NCBI GenBank assembly: GCA_024401435.1
Contig: JAKSLB010000021.1
Span: 1-52,509, forward strand
DNA length: 52,509 nucleotides
Source: Paludibacteraceae bacterium
GTDB lineage: Bacteria; Bacteroidota; Bacteroidia; Bacteroidales; Paludibacteraceae
Reading direction: 5' to 3'
Positions 1-9,343 of the stretch are shown piece after piece. The notes beneath the pieces were generated by a model that was given only the letters and a program-made list of their open reading frames with translations, had not been told where the DNA came from and made no database searches. A program made the translations under genes and the position numbers. Positions within the stretch are counted from its first letter, which is position 1. Each line of letters begins with the position of its first letter.

Positions 1-93
1 ATTCTATAGAGAATTTAATATTTAATTTAATGTCCAACTTTCGGGGTTCAGTTCATTAAGAACGCTCCCCTTTTGTTTTATTGTTGTCAAGCT

Positions 94-1842
94 TTATTCC
101 TCATCATCACGGAAACGACGAGGTCCCTTGATATCACTATTTCTCATTCTTTTACTAGAGCGATCATCAAACTTCTTGCTTCTATCTCTACCGCCTCTGA
201 AATCTCTTCCTTCACTTCCACGACCTTCTCGACGAGAGAACTTTCTGTCCCCACCGCGAAAATCATCACGACGACCTCTGCTATCACGTTCATCGCCATC
301 CTCATCATATCGACGATTATTTCTCTCCTCATAACGGCGATTACCTCTATCTTCGAAACGACGATTGTCTCTATTGTCATCACGTCTACGACCTTCAAAA
401 CCTCTTCTATCATCTTTTTGACGATCCCCATAACCTCTTCTGTTATCATCGAACTGACGATCACCACGACTTTGACGTTCTTCACGCTCTTTTTGACGTT
501 GTTCGTAAGACTCGTGTTTTGCAAAGTTCTCATGACGACGACGTTGATACTCACTCAACTCATCCTCACTCATAGATTCTCTATTCCAACGATCTTCGAA
601 TGGACGAAGGAATACGCCATTACGATCATTATATGTCGGAGTATCCGATTCAGCAGCTTTGGCAGCTTCCTCTTCTTTCTTATCAGCACGTTCTTTTAAA
701 TATTCATCTCGACGACCTTTGAACAACTCATATTTACGGAACTCACACTCAATAGAGCCATTCAATAAATGATACTTGACAGATGGTCGCAATCCAATTC
801 TATCAGTAGCCTCACATGGAACAGAAATAATCCATGCAGACATATCCGTGAAATCACTCTTCAATTTAGCACCAATCTCCTCATACAATGAAGCAATGCT
901 ATTCACCTTCAAACGTTCACCATAAGGAGGATTAAACATAACCATCGTATCCTTCTCAGGTCTTGCAACTCCTTGGAATGGTTGATGAGACAATTCAATG
1001 TATTTACTCAATCCTGCGCTCTTCACATTCTCTTCTGCAATACGAAGTGCAGCAGACGAAATATCAGATGCATAAATCTTATGATTAAACTCGCGCTCTT
1101 CTGAATCATCTTCAAACAACTCGTCTAAAATATCTTTGTTAAAATCAGGCCATTTCTCAAAAGCATACCCCTTACGATAAATTCCAGGAGCAATATTCAA
1201 TGCCATCATGGCAGCCTCAATGGCTATAGTTCCAGAACCGCACATAGGGTCCATGAAATCTGTTTGTCCATCCCATCCTGCCAATTTCAACATACCGGCA
1301 GCCAACACTTCATTGATTGGAGCCTCAGTCTGCTCTACCTTATAACCACGTAGATGAAGCGACTCACCTGAACTATCCAACGAAAGTGTACATGTCTCTT
1401 GTGAAACATGAATATTCAATTGAATGTCTGGATTGGTAATACGTACAGATGGACGTTCACCATATTTCTCCATGAAATGATCGGCTATAGCATCTTTTAC
1501 TTTGTACGCTAAAAATTTAGAATGTTTAAAGGATTCCGAAAATACAACAGCATCTATGGCAAATGTTTTCTTTGGGTCCAAATATTGTGACCAATCATAC
1601 GCCTTAACTATATTGTATACCTCATCGGTATCATTGGCTTCAAACTTGTAAAAAGGCTTTAAAATACGGAGAGCTGTACGACATTTGAAATTCGCCTTAT
1701 ACATCAGTTCTTGGTCACCGAAAAAACGAACTCCTCTCGTAATAATTTCAACTTGCTCGGCGCCTAACTCCTGCAACTCTTTCGCTAACACTTCTTCCAA
1801 CCCTTGGAAGGTCTTAGCAATCATTTCAAAACTGTTTGCCAT
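94..1842 (-). CDS. rlmL: THUMP-domain 23S rRNA (guanine-N2) methyltransferase, RlmL-type
   Basis: Predicted SAM-dependent methyltransferase that modifies a guanine in 23S rRNA in the cytoplasm. The 582-residue protein has an N-terminal ferredoxin-like/THUMP region (about residues 45-155), a Rossmann methyltransferase core with the SAM loop DPMCGSGT (198-205) and the catalytic motif NPPYGER (304-310). It covers only the RlmL half of the E. coli RlmKL fusion. From about residue 450 the chain becomes a low-complexity tail rich in Arg, Asp and Gly (RGG- and RRDD-like), probably disordered and RNA-binding; this tail is not part of the family core. The ATG start is preceded by two tandem TAATTTTG promoter-like boxes at 1868-1883. 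The family call is firm; the exact target base is inferred from homologues. Confidence 0.9.
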   Translation of the reverse strand: MANSFEMIAKTFQGLEEVLAKELQELGAEQVEIITRGVRFFGDQELMYKANFKCRTALRILKPFYKFEANDTDEVYNIVKAYDWSQYLDPKKTFAIDAVVFSESFKHSKFLAYKVKDAIADHFMEKYGERPSVRITNPDIQLNIHVSQETCTLSLDSSGESLHLRGYKVEQTEAPINEVLAAGMLKLAGWDGQTDFMDPMCGSGTIAIEAAMMALNIAPGIYRKGYAFEKWPDFNKDILDELFEDDSEEREFNHKIYASDISSAALRIAEENVKSAGLSKYIELSHQPFQGVARPEKDTMVMFNPPYGERLKVNSIASLYEEIGAKLKSDFTDMSAWIISVPCEATDRIGLRPSVKYHLLNGSIECEFRKYELFKGRRDEYLKERADKKEEEAAKAAESDTPTYNDRNGVFLRPFEDRWNRESMSEDELSEYQRRRHENFAKHESYEQRQKEREERQSRGDRQFDDNRRGYGDRQKDDRRGFEGRRRDDNRDNRRFEDRGNRRYEERNNRRYDEDGDERDSRGRRDDFRGGDRKFSRREGRGSEGRDFRGGRDRSKKFDDRSSKRMRNSDIKGPRRFRDDEE

Positions 1843-1987
1843 CTTAATTTTATATAAAAACAGGCTACAAAATTACAAAATTATAGCAAATTTTGAAGAA
1901 TTATGCCAAAATTCTTTGTCCGTCTGTTATGGAACTACAGCTTTATTATTTAACTTTTTCTAACAAGGGGAACTGACGGCTCTTTTA

Positions 1988-2015
1988 GAAGAGACGTGAT
2001 GTGCCGCATCTCTAC
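1988..2015 (-). repeat. 28-nt REP-like palindrome, copy 1 (degenerate)
   Basis: Read on the minus strand this begins GTAGAGATGC and ends CACGTCTCTTC, matching the other four 28-nt copies in the window (consensus ends GTAGAGACGC and GCGTCTCTAC). It sits between the CotH gene and the methyltransferase gene. The right arm has one mismatch to the consensus. Confidence 0.65.
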
Positions 2016-2063
2016 ATTGATTGAATTTTCAACACCCAATTTCATCCATCACTTTAACTAATC

Positions 2064-2102
2064 AAAAAAAGGTCTGCAACACACATTTACGCATTGCAGA
2101 CC
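2064..2102 (-). terminator. Intrinsic terminator after the CotH/LTD gene
   Basis: A 9-bp perfect stem (GGTCTGCAA / TTGCAGACC, 2071-2079 and 2094-2102) is followed on the minus strand by a run of seven T. It lies 22 nt after the stop codon of the CotH/LTD gene. Confidence 0.85.
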
Positions 2103-2123
2103 TTTCAGCTATTACTTTAACAA

Positions 2124-5100
2124 TCAACGTATCTTTACAAACTGCTGATAATAAACACTTCCTTCTGTTTCTATTCTTAATACGTAAATACCTGGAAGAT
2201 AATTATGTACATCTATCTGATTTCCCTGAATGGACTCTGTCATAACCATTCCGTTCATATTATAACAAACACATTTTTGAATTTTCTCATTGCACTGAAT
2301 GTATACAAAATCTGTCACAGGATTTGGATAAATCGTTAAATTGTATTGTGATTCATAATCTATCACATCAGATTTAGAACATGCCATGCCATTCTCGTCC
2401 TTAGGAGATGCTGCCAATGTTTTTCCATCTGCACAATAAGAGAAGATGGTCCACGAATCTCCATTGTCTTTGTCCCTTCCATAAGACTCATTCGTTTCGT
2501 GACTCTCATATCGTACACAATCAATCAAATAACCATCATTCGACAACAAACAAATCTCAGATGGTTTATCCACATTCAACTTGAAATCCAAATAATGAAG
2601 GCCTAATCGACTGTCTCCTTTTGCCCATAACAACATATGACCTCCAGCATCCAATACCATATCATCTAAACGATATGGTAAAGTTGTAGTGGTTTGATCT
2701 TTACTATTAATCAACTGATAACCAGAAAGATTTATAGGAGAAGTACCATAATTGTAAATCTCTATCCAATCTGGATAATCAGAATAATCATCTGGATTCT
2801 TTGACTGCTTGTCACTGCTTGCACAGATTTCATTAATTACCAAAGTTGGTGTAGATGAACTTTCTTTCGTGAAGAGCGCTTTAATTGTCGTCTCTCCTTT
2901 CAATTTACCAGACAAGTAACCTGGTAAGAACATGGGCTGAGCATCAGACTTCTTAACAATCTCAATATTTTCCTCACCAGAAATTTCCCATCCAGAGAAC
3001 TGATAGCCTGCAGGTGCATAAGCATTTATATCTAAATCATAACCAATAACATACTTACCTTTGTATTCAGACATTGCCAAATCATTCAATGTGATAACCG
3101 CATCCTTCACATTGGACTGTATCGTAAGATTCGCAATGCCATCTCCTTTAACATAGGTATTAATATGTTTGTATATGTATTCAGGACGCTGCAATGCAAA
3201 CTTCCTCATGTCTTTTGCCGCATCAACCGAACTTGTGTTTTTATATGCACAATATTCACCCTCTACCAAACCTGTAATACTATCAAATACAGCATTGATA
3301 TTCTCTTCTGTAAACCGAGTGGATAGTTGTTGTAAAAATCTAGTGACAAATTTCTTTTCAAATGTCTTGTTTTTTGACAATGGTTTAAAGATATTTACCA
3401 TCCAATCTTTTTTATTTCCCCATGATGTACTTCCTTCGCCCTGACACCATTGTATCATATCTCTACTGCTACTTCCCGTCCAATCCATACATAATTTGAA
3501 ACCATAATCAGTATCAAATAGAATCCATCTGAAAATACCACCATCTCTTACTCGCCAAATCTTCGTATTATTCCCCGGCCAATCAATGTTAGCAACAAAC
3601 TGCTGAACTATCTGGTAATCTATATACTCATCCATGTCCATACGAGCAGCAGCTCCCTTATAATACGTGTCACTATTAACATCTGTATGATTCAAATAGT
3701 CAACCAACTCATCATAAGCTGTCATATCACCTTTTGTAGCTTTAATACCCAACTGGTCTGATACACGAATCATATCAATTTCATCTTCCTCATAGCCATA
3801 ATTAGAAGCGACATAATCATCACTCGTGCGCTCATGTAAGGCCATCATTCCAATGTACTTTCCATTCAAATAATAAGCAACGGGTTGATAAGCTTGATAA
3901 TCAATGTTCAATCCCAAAGCAAAGGTTTGCATCAATCCATCACGGAAAGGAACACAACTAAATCCACTTCCACCATTTCTTAAATGCAAGTTCCGATGAA
4001 TCATATCGGGTTTTGATTTGAAAAAATGATAATCAAACGAATTCTTACCTGTCTTCTTTGAAGCTTTTAATGATATAGATTTGATTGATTCCAAACGAGA
4101 ACATCCTCCTACAATTTCTGATTCAACCTCTTGTGAAACCACCTGTTTTCCATCGACTATATACTCAAAATTCAATGGTCGCTTCCAATCCTGATTCGCA
4201 TTTGATTTGGTCCGTTGACAATCTTTTTCTCCCTGAATACCATTCTTACCCGTTACAAACATACCCAACATCGGATCATCATAATACAACTCATCGATAG
4301 TAACAGAAACAATTGGCAATGTGAAACCACTACACCTTGTATGTTTATCATCATTAAAAATATAAGAACCTGTTGTTATCTTACTGGATAACATTCCCGA
4401 ATGAACTGCCACGGCTCGTATATTAGTATTCTCTGACACATTAATCGCTGAATTGTAAAGGATTCCATTGGTCTCTGATGGTTCTGTCCCATCCAACGTA
4501 TAATAGATCAAAGCACCTGATGTGGCACAAGACAATGTGACATCAGTGGCAGATTGTAGTACACCCGGATTTTGATTGATTGTAGGTGCTTGACATCTAT
4601 ATGTGTTTCCCAAATTAGGAACTACAAAGGTGTTCTCCTCAAATGGGGATGGATGCATATATCCTTCTCCATCTTCATACCGACCATATGACACATGCGC
4701 ATCTGTATATCCATAGGCTATAGAGTCAATTAACATTCCATCGTATGACAATGTAATATAACCACCATCAGAATCCAACTTATAAGGTGCATGATTATTC
4801 AAGGTTGATTCATCTAACCATAAAATCGATAAACTATTTTTCGTTAAAACTACACTGTTATCAACCATCCAAACCCACTTTTCCTTATAGTTGTTTTTTG
4901 ATGTTAATTTATAATGTGTCAACGTACATTTACTCAAATCAATATCATAAGAAGATGAATTCCTGAACTCTATATAACCAGAAAAATTATAGTTATCCGT
5001 ATTCACATAAGTAGATGTATTACAAGGCATCACCTCATTGATTCGAACAGGTTTGAAATAGTCTGTCGCATCCAACTTGGCTACATACGAATCTTTATAT

Positions 5101-5618
5101 GAATCTGCGCAACGTGTACATTGATGCAATGTATAACCATCCTCATATATGGACGGAGAGACAACTCTTGTCTCATAATTATGTCCTAATGCAGCAATCG
5201 TCTCTGAATAAGATTTTTTACATACTGTACACGTGTGCTCAACAGTACCATCCTTTTCACATGTGGCAGCAATTCTCTTCTCTTGATAGTTATGAGCCTG
5301 AGCTGGGAACGATTCCGTTGTCTTTGCACCACATCGTGAACAGGTATGATTTACTGTTCCCCCCTGTTCACAATCACTTACCAAATACTCTGTATTATAA
5401 TTATGTCCCGCAGGCGGAACAGTCTGAGTGTATGTTGAATCACATTTTCTACATTTATAAATCTCATAACCTTCCGATTCACAATAAACCGTAGAACTTT
5501 CGATTTGAAATTCATGTCTGCAAACTTGTTCCGGACCACCATCTGGTGGAGCTGCGAATATTGTCAATGTAACACAAGACAACAATAAAGATTGTAGTAT
5601 AAGCTGTCTTTTTTTCAT
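2124..5618 (-). CDS. Secreted CotH-kinase / lamin-tail-domain protein with type IX sorting domain
   Basis: A 1164-residue exported protein. It has a signal peptide (about residues 1-22). Four Cys-rich repeats with CxxC pairs separated by GHNY-type motifs follow (about 30-175). Next come a lamin-tail domain (about 190-310), a chitobiase C-terminal-like domain (YYTLDGTEPS, about 345-410), and a CotH kinase-like domain (about 430-790; key stretch NGKYIGMMALHE). A second lamin-tail domain (about 945-1070, LVINEIC...WIEIYNYG) and a C-terminal type IX sorting domain (YPNPVTDF to the end) complete it. CotH proteins are atypical kinases that phosphorylate other proteins in spore coats; the substrate here is unknown. 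It is monocistronic, with its own terminator. Secretion through T9SS fits the PorZ-like gene nearby. The domain calls are confident; the biological role is not. Confidence 0.85.
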   Translation of the reverse strand: MKKRQLILQSLLLSCVTLTIFAAPPDGGPEQVCRHEFQIESSTVYCESEGYEIYKCRKCDSTYTQTVPPAGHNYNTEYLVSDCEQGGTVNHTCSRCGAKTTESFPAQAHNYQEKRIAATCEKDGTVEHTCTVCKKSYSETIAALGHNYETRVVSPSIYEDGYTLHQCTRCADSYKDSYVAKLDATDYFKPVRINEVMPCNTSTYVNTDNYNFSGYIEFRNSSSYDIDLSKCTLTHYKLTSKNNYKEKWVWMVDNSVVLTKNSLSILWLDESTLNNHAPYKLDSDGGYITLSYDGMLIDSIAYGYTDAHVSYGRYEDGEGYMHPSPFEENTFVVPNLGNTYRCQAPTINQNPGVLQSATDVTLSCATSGALIYYTLDGTEPSETNGILYNSAINVSENTNIRAVAVHSGMLSSKITTGSYIFNDDKHTRCSGFTLPIVSVTIDELYYDDPMLGMFVTGKNGIQGEKDCQRTKSNANQDWKRPLNFEYIVDGKQVVSQEVESEIVGGCSRLESIKSISLKASKKTGKNSFDYHFFKSKPDMIHRNLHLRNGGSGFSCVPFRDGLMQTFALGLNIDYQAYQPVAYYLNGKYIGMMALHERTSDDYVASNYGYEEDEIDMIRVSDQLGIKATKGDMTAYDELVDYLNHTDVNSDTYYKGAAARMDMDEYIDYQIVQQFVANIDWPGNNTKIWRVRDGGIFRWILFDTDYGFKLCMDWTGSSSRDMIQWCQGEGSTSWGNKKDWMVNIFKPLSKNKTFEKKFVTRFLQQLSTRFTEENINAVFDSITGLVEGEYCAYKNTSSVDAAKDMRKFALQRPEYIYKHINTYVKGDGIANLTIQSNVKDAVITLNDLAMSEYKGKYVIGYDLDINAYAPAGYQFSGWEISGEENIEIVKKSDAQPMFLPGYLSGKLKGETTIKALFTKESSSTPTLVINEICASSDKQSKNPDDYSDYPDWIEIYNYGTSPINLSGYQLINSKDQTTTTLPYRLDDMVLDAGGHMLLWAKGDSRLGLHYLDFKLNVDKPSEICLLSNDGYLIDCVRYESHETNESYGRDKDNGDSWTIFSYCADGKTLAASPKDENGMACSKSDVIDYESQYNLTIYPNPVTDFVYIQCNEKIQKCVCYNMNGMVMTESIQGNQIDVHNYLPGIYVLRIETEGSVYYQQFVKIR

Positions 5619-5772
5619 TGTAATCTAAATTTAAGGAACCTCTATTATATATTTTTTCTCAAATAAAATACTTCACAAGTATTAGATGATACAAAAGTCA
5701 CAATTACTACTAATATAAAAAAGTTTTTTCAATAAACAGCTAATTTCTTTCAACCTATTATTATTAGGTGGA

Positions 5773-5808
5773 TTCTATAAATTAATTTCCAACGATGAAT
5801 TTATAGAA
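5773..5808. repeat. Inverted pair of the TTCTATAAATT repeat
   Basis: TTCTATAAATT at 5773-5783 faces its exact reverse complement AATTTATAGAA at 5798-5808 with a 14-nt spacer. These are the same ends that flank the larger element before rdgB, so this looks like a minimal version of that element. Confidence 0.65.
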
Positions 5809-5910
5809 CTCAGTCATAACATTCAAAAACCATGTAAAGGAAATTTCATTTTCTTATGTGGCTGAAACCATTTTTTTCTACTGTTTTATATGGATAAACT
5901 TTCTCAAAAT

Positions 5911-5950
5911 AAAAAAACCACAACTGACTCTTCACAGAGTGATTGTGGTT
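5911..5950 (-). terminator. Orphan minus-strand terminator, possible small RNA end
   Basis: An 8-bp outer stem (AACCACAA / TTGTGGTT) and a 5-bp inner stem (ACTCT / AGAGT) are followed on the minus strand by seven T. No minus-strand gene precedes it. A TATCTTTG promoter-like box lies at 6011-6018, which would give a transcript of about 95 nt. It could instead be an attenuator far upstream of the CotH gene. Confidence 0.55.
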
Positions 5951-6177
5951 ACTATTTTAAAGTATAAATGTTTCCTGAGAACGAAATTATTTCTTTTCCG
6001 TTTACGATGGCAAAGATAGTTGGAATGGAGAAATATCAGGGGTAAATCATGTTACAAATCATGGTGAATTTCGTTTCATAATGACCTAAAATAGGGATAT
6101 TTCAACATTTTTTTAGAGTCTGCAACCATAAATTCTTAATTCTTATTTATAATGGTCATTTCTTCAAAAATTATCAT

Positions 6178-6185
6178 TATTTTTG
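6178..6185 (+). promoter_or_regulatory. Candidate promoter -7 box for the rdgB leader
   Basis: TATTTTTG matches the Bacteroidota TAnnTTTG box and lies 12 nt before the repeat element. Transcription from here would carry the whole element as an rdgB leader. No clear TTTG box is seen at the usual distance, so confidence is modest. Confidence 0.4.
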
Positions 6186-6197
6186 TAGATTAAAAAA

Positions 6198-6393
6198 GGG
6201 ATTTCTATAAATTGCCTTGTAGTGATTTGAAGATTTTGTCAGACAGATTGCTGATTAGAAAGAAGGAGCAGTGCGGGCACTATGACTGAGTGAAAATCAG
6301 CAAGATGGCGACAAAAATTCAAAAGCACACAAAAGATGGAAGAATAATCCTTATTTGAAAATTTAAAAAATCGGGGAATTTATAGAAGTCCCC
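6198..6393 (+). repeat. MITE-like element with terminal inverted repeats and a long internal hairpin
   Basis: The left end reads GGGATTTCTATAAATTGCC (6198-6216) and the right end GGGGAATTTATAGAAGTCCC (6373-6392), which are inverted copies of each other. Inside, 6226-6240 pairs imperfectly with 6310-6324, TTGCTGATT (6248-6256) pairs exactly with AATCAGCAA (6295-6303), and AGTGC..GCACT forms the tip. There is no ORF, so it would be a non-autonomous mobile element or a structured RNA leader. It ends 13 nt before the rdgB start codon. Confidence 0.55.
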
Positions 6394-6406
6394 TAAAATT
6401 ATCAAA

Positions 6407-6988
6407 ATGAAAGATTTAGTACTTGCCACCAACAATCCTCATAAAGTAGAGGAAATAAGAAACAAGTTAGCAGATTCGTTGTCCATCAAGACACTTAACG
6501 AATTAGGTTGTTATGATGACATCCCTGAAACATCAGACACCCTTCAAGGTAATGCAAGTCAAAAAGCTCATTATCTCTACGACAAATATGGATGTAATTG
6601 TTTCGCCGACGATACAGGCTTAGAAGTGGAAGCTCTAAATGGTGAACCTGGCGTTTATTCTGCCCGTTATGCAGGATTCGAAAAAGACTCCGAAGCAAAT
6701 ATGCGCAAACTGTTAGCTAATCTTTCAGGGAAAGAGAATCGAAAAGCTCGTTTCCGTACTGTTATATCTCTTATCTGGGAGGGTAAAGAATATTTCTTCG
6801 AAGGAATTGTAGAAGGAACTATTTTAACAGAGAAACATGGATCCGAAGGATTCGGTTACGACCCAATATTCCAACCTAATGGCTATACAAAATCTTTTGC
6901 AGAACTTTCTATGGAAGAAAAAAATAGTATTAGCCATCGAGGACGGGCAGTTGAAAAACTACTCCAATTTTTTAAAACAAATCTTTAA
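6407..6988 (+). CDS. rdgB: XTP/dITP pyrophosphatase (HAM1/RdgB family)
   Basis: House-cleaning enzyme that hydrolyses non-canonical purine triphosphates (dITP, XTP) to monophosphates, keeping them out of DNA and RNA. The 193-residue length is normal for the family. Motifs in order: ATNNPHK at the N-terminus (substrate phosphate), [12 protein letters not shown] (metal site, FADDSGL in most homologues), [20 protein letters not shown] and SHRGRAV near the C-terminus. The ATG at 6407 follows the right arm of the repeat element by 13 nt, so its leader is supplied by that element. The next gene, porZ-like, starts 12 nt after the stop, suggesting co-transcription. Confidence 0.95.
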   Translation: MKDLVLATNNPHKVEEIRNKLADSLSIKTLNELGCYDDIPETSDTLQGNASQKAHYLYDKYGCNCFADDTGLEVEALNGEPGVYSARYAGFEKDSEANMRKLLANLSGKENRKARFRTVISLIWEGKEYFFEGIVEGTILTEKHGSEGFGYDPIFQPNGYTKSFAELSMEEKNSISHRGRAVEKLLQFFKTNL

Positions 6989-7000
6989 TCCACATATGCA

Positions 7001-9319
7001 ATGAAACTATTCCGATTCTTTTTCTTTCCATTGCTTTTTATATCACTCTCGGTTTCTGCTCAAGAAATGGGGACATGGAAAACTTTCTTTTCCTACAATA
7101 AAATTGATTACGTCACACAATCTAAAGATAAAATTTATGCCTTAGGTGATGGTGTCCTTTTTTCTGTCGACAAAAAGAACGAAAGTCTACAAACATATAC
7201 CAAAGCGGATGGATTATCAGATGGTTATATCAGTCAAATAGCTTACAACGAAACCTTGGATGCTATCATCATCGGATATGACAATAGTAACATAGACATT
7301 ATCAAAGGGAAAAAAATCATTAACATATCGGATTTCAAGAGGAAAGAGATCAATAGCAAACAGATTCACAGTATCACCACTTATGGGAAACTAGCTTATC
7401 TTGCTTGTGAACTAGGAATCGTTGTGGTAGATATGCAAAAAAACGAAATTGCAGATACTTATATCATTGGCGACAACGGAAACTATCTTGCCGCCTACAA
7501 GGTAGAAATCATCGGCAATACAATTTATGCTCTCACACCAGAAGGTATTCGTAGTGCAAACATCAAAGATTCTAATTTGGCCGACTTCTCCAAATGGACT
7601 GAAATTTCATCCATAAATTCAAAAAACACCGCTACTATTGCCCAATTCAATGGTCAATTGATTTTAGTTGACAAGGATTCCATCTCCATATTTAACGATG
7701 ACCAATCCCTCACTAAAATCCAAGATATTCATGATTTTAAATCTATCTCAACATCTACCGACGCTCTTGTTTTTTCAGCAGGAGACTCTGTCTTTAATTA
7801 CGATTCAAAATTTCAACTTAAAGAGATTGTTTTTGTAGACTACTGCAAGCATGCCATCTACACTTCTTCTTCCAATAGTTACTGGATTGCACGTGCTGAA
7901 AACTACTATAACGAAGTCTACAAGATCTACAACCTCTTCAAATATAAAGGGGGAATGGTTGTTGACAAATTCGTCCCTAACGGTCCTCTTGCCCATTCTG
8001 TTGCATTCGTTAAATATCAATCGGATCAACTTATCACAGGTAGTGGAGGTCGTTTTGACATTCCTGAATTGGATCATCCAGGTATCCTTCAAATTATGGA
8101 TAATAATGAATGGACCGTTATCACAGAACCTGATTTTGAATCGGGCGTCACGATTCGAGAGAAATCCAGATTCGTCGATCTACTTGATGCGGCAGTGGAC
8201 CCAACCGATCGTAAAAGAATTTACGTGGCTTCATGGCGTTCCTTATTTGAAATTTATGACAAAAAGCCAAGTAAGCATTATTGGACGGAAAACACCTCTT
8301 TGGTTAACACCAGTAGTCGTATTCTTATTGATGGTTTATGCTTCGATCAGGATAACAATTTATGGTTTACCAATATGCTTTCCCCAACTGGCTTGGTCGT
8401 TAAAAAAGCTGATGGTACATGGCAATCCTTTGCTTACAACGACCTAAGCGACACCTATATCAAAGAAACATTCATCAGCGAAAATGGATACATATGGGTT
8501 CTTCGCCCACGTCTTGCTTCTGGTACTGGCGTCTTTGTACTCAATCAAAATGGTACTCCATTCGACTCTTATGACGACAAATACAAATATTACAGTACTT
8601 TCCAAGATGTAGATGGAAACTCTGTCACTCCTAACGCTTTCCGTTGTATAGCAGAAGACAAAAACAATGAAATTTGGATCGGTACCAGTGCAGGTCCTCT
8701 TATTGTAAGCGATCAACGAAAAATATTTGACAAGGATTTTACAATTGGTCGTATCAAAATCACACGAGAAGACAACGCTAATTATGCAGACTATCTACTA
8801 GGTAGTGATCAAATCAATGCTATCATTGTTGATGGTGGTAACCGTAAATGGTTAGGTTCTGCAACTTCGGGTGTCTATTTACTCTCCCCTGATGGGAAAG
8901 AGACTCTTCAACATTTTACCACAGAAAATAGTCCGCTTACCTCTAACGCCATCATCGATATGGCAATGAACCAAAAGACGGGTGAACTATTTATTGCAAC
9001 TTCCAATGGTCTGTTCTCCTATATGACCAATTCTACAGAACCTTCCGAAGACTATTCCAACGTATACGCATATCCTAACCCTGTCACACCTGACTTTGAT
9101 GGTGAAATTTCAGTCAACGGATTAATGGAAAACAGTTTGGTCCGCATCTCTGACGTCGAAGGAAAAGTCGTTTATGAAGGCTATTCAAATGGAGGAACCT
9201 TCACATGGAATGGCAAAAATTTTGATAACAAACGTGTCGCAACAGGTATCTATTACATATTTGCAGCACAAGAAGACGGTTCTATGAAAATGGTAACTAA
9301 AATCGCCTTCATCCATTAA
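7001..9319 (+). CDS. porZ: PorZ-like beta-propeller protein of the type IX secretion system
   Basis: A 772-residue exported protein. It has a signal peptide (about residues 1-20, cut before QEMG), a body of repeated beta-propeller blades typical of two-component-regulator propeller domains (for example IWIGTSAGPLIV and NRKWLGSATSGVYLL), and a C-terminal Ig-like sorting-type domain starting at YAYPNPVTPDF. In Porphyromonas gingivalis, PorZ is part of the cell-surface attachment complex with PorU, PorV and PorQ, which cleaves cargo and joins it to A-LPS. The order rdgB then porZ is common in Bacteroidales. It implies a working T9SS, which would export the CotH protein of this window. Function is by homology. 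Confidence 0.85.
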   Translation: MKLFRFFFFPLLFISLSVSAQEMGTWKTFFSYNKIDYVTQSKDKIYALGDGVLFSVDKKNESLQTYTKADGLSDGYISQIAYNETLDAIIIGYDNSNIDIIKGKKIINISDFKRKEINSKQIHSITTYGKLAYLACELGIVVVDMQKNEIADTYIIGDNGNYLAAYKVEIIGNTIYALTPEGIRSANIKDSNLADFSKWTEISSINSKNTATIAQFNGQLILVDKDSISIFNDDQSLTKIQDIHDFKSISTSTDALVFSAGDSVFNYDSKFQLKEIVFVDYCKHAIYTSSSNSYWIARAENYYNEVYKIYNLFKYKGGMVVDKFVPNGPLAHSVAFVKYQSDQLITGSGGRFDIPELDHPGILQIMDNNEWTVITEPDFESGVTIREKSRFVDLLDAAVDPTDRKRIYVASWRSLFEIYDKKPSKHYWTENTSLVNTSSRILIDGLCFDQDNNLWFTNMLSPTGLVVKKADGTWQSFAYNDLSDTYIKETFISENGYIWVLRPRLASGTGVFVLNQNGTPFDSYDDKYKYYSTFQDVDGNSVTPNAFRCIAEDKNNEIWIGTSAGPLIVSDQRKIFDKDFTIGRIKITREDNANYADYLLGSDQINAIIVDGGNRKWLGSATSGVYLLSPDGKETLQHFTTENSPLTSNAIIDMAMNQKTGELFIATSNGLFSYMTNSTEPSEDYSNVYAYPNPVTPDFDGEISVNGLMENSLVRISDVEGKVVYEGYSNGGTFTWNGKNFDNKRVATGIYYIFAAQEDGSMKMVTKIAFIH

Positions 9320-9343
9320 TTTAGAACTTTCAGTATTGATTAT

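Larger units (their letters stand above)
5619..6406. other. 788-bp gene-free region with repeats and small-RNA signals
   Basis: No convincing coding sequence is seen. It holds an inverted pair of the TTCTATAAATT repeat (5773-5808), a minus-strand terminator with no gene in front of it (5911-5950), a minus-strand TATCTTTG box (6011-6018), a plus-strand TATTTTTG box (6178-6185), and a ~200-bp element with terminal inverted repeats that ends 13 nt before rdgB. Confidence 0.7.

Noticed and set aside
1-93. Possible terminator for a plus-strand gene left of the window (GGGG..CCCC with T-rich end)
   Set aside because: Stem is weak and interrupted, and the preceding gene is outside the window, so it cannot be supported.
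73-699. Long plus-strand open frames opposite the methyltransferase tail
   Set aside because: They arise because the Arg/Asp-rich tail codons lack stops on the other strand; Ser/Thr/Ile-rich translation with no signal or domain.
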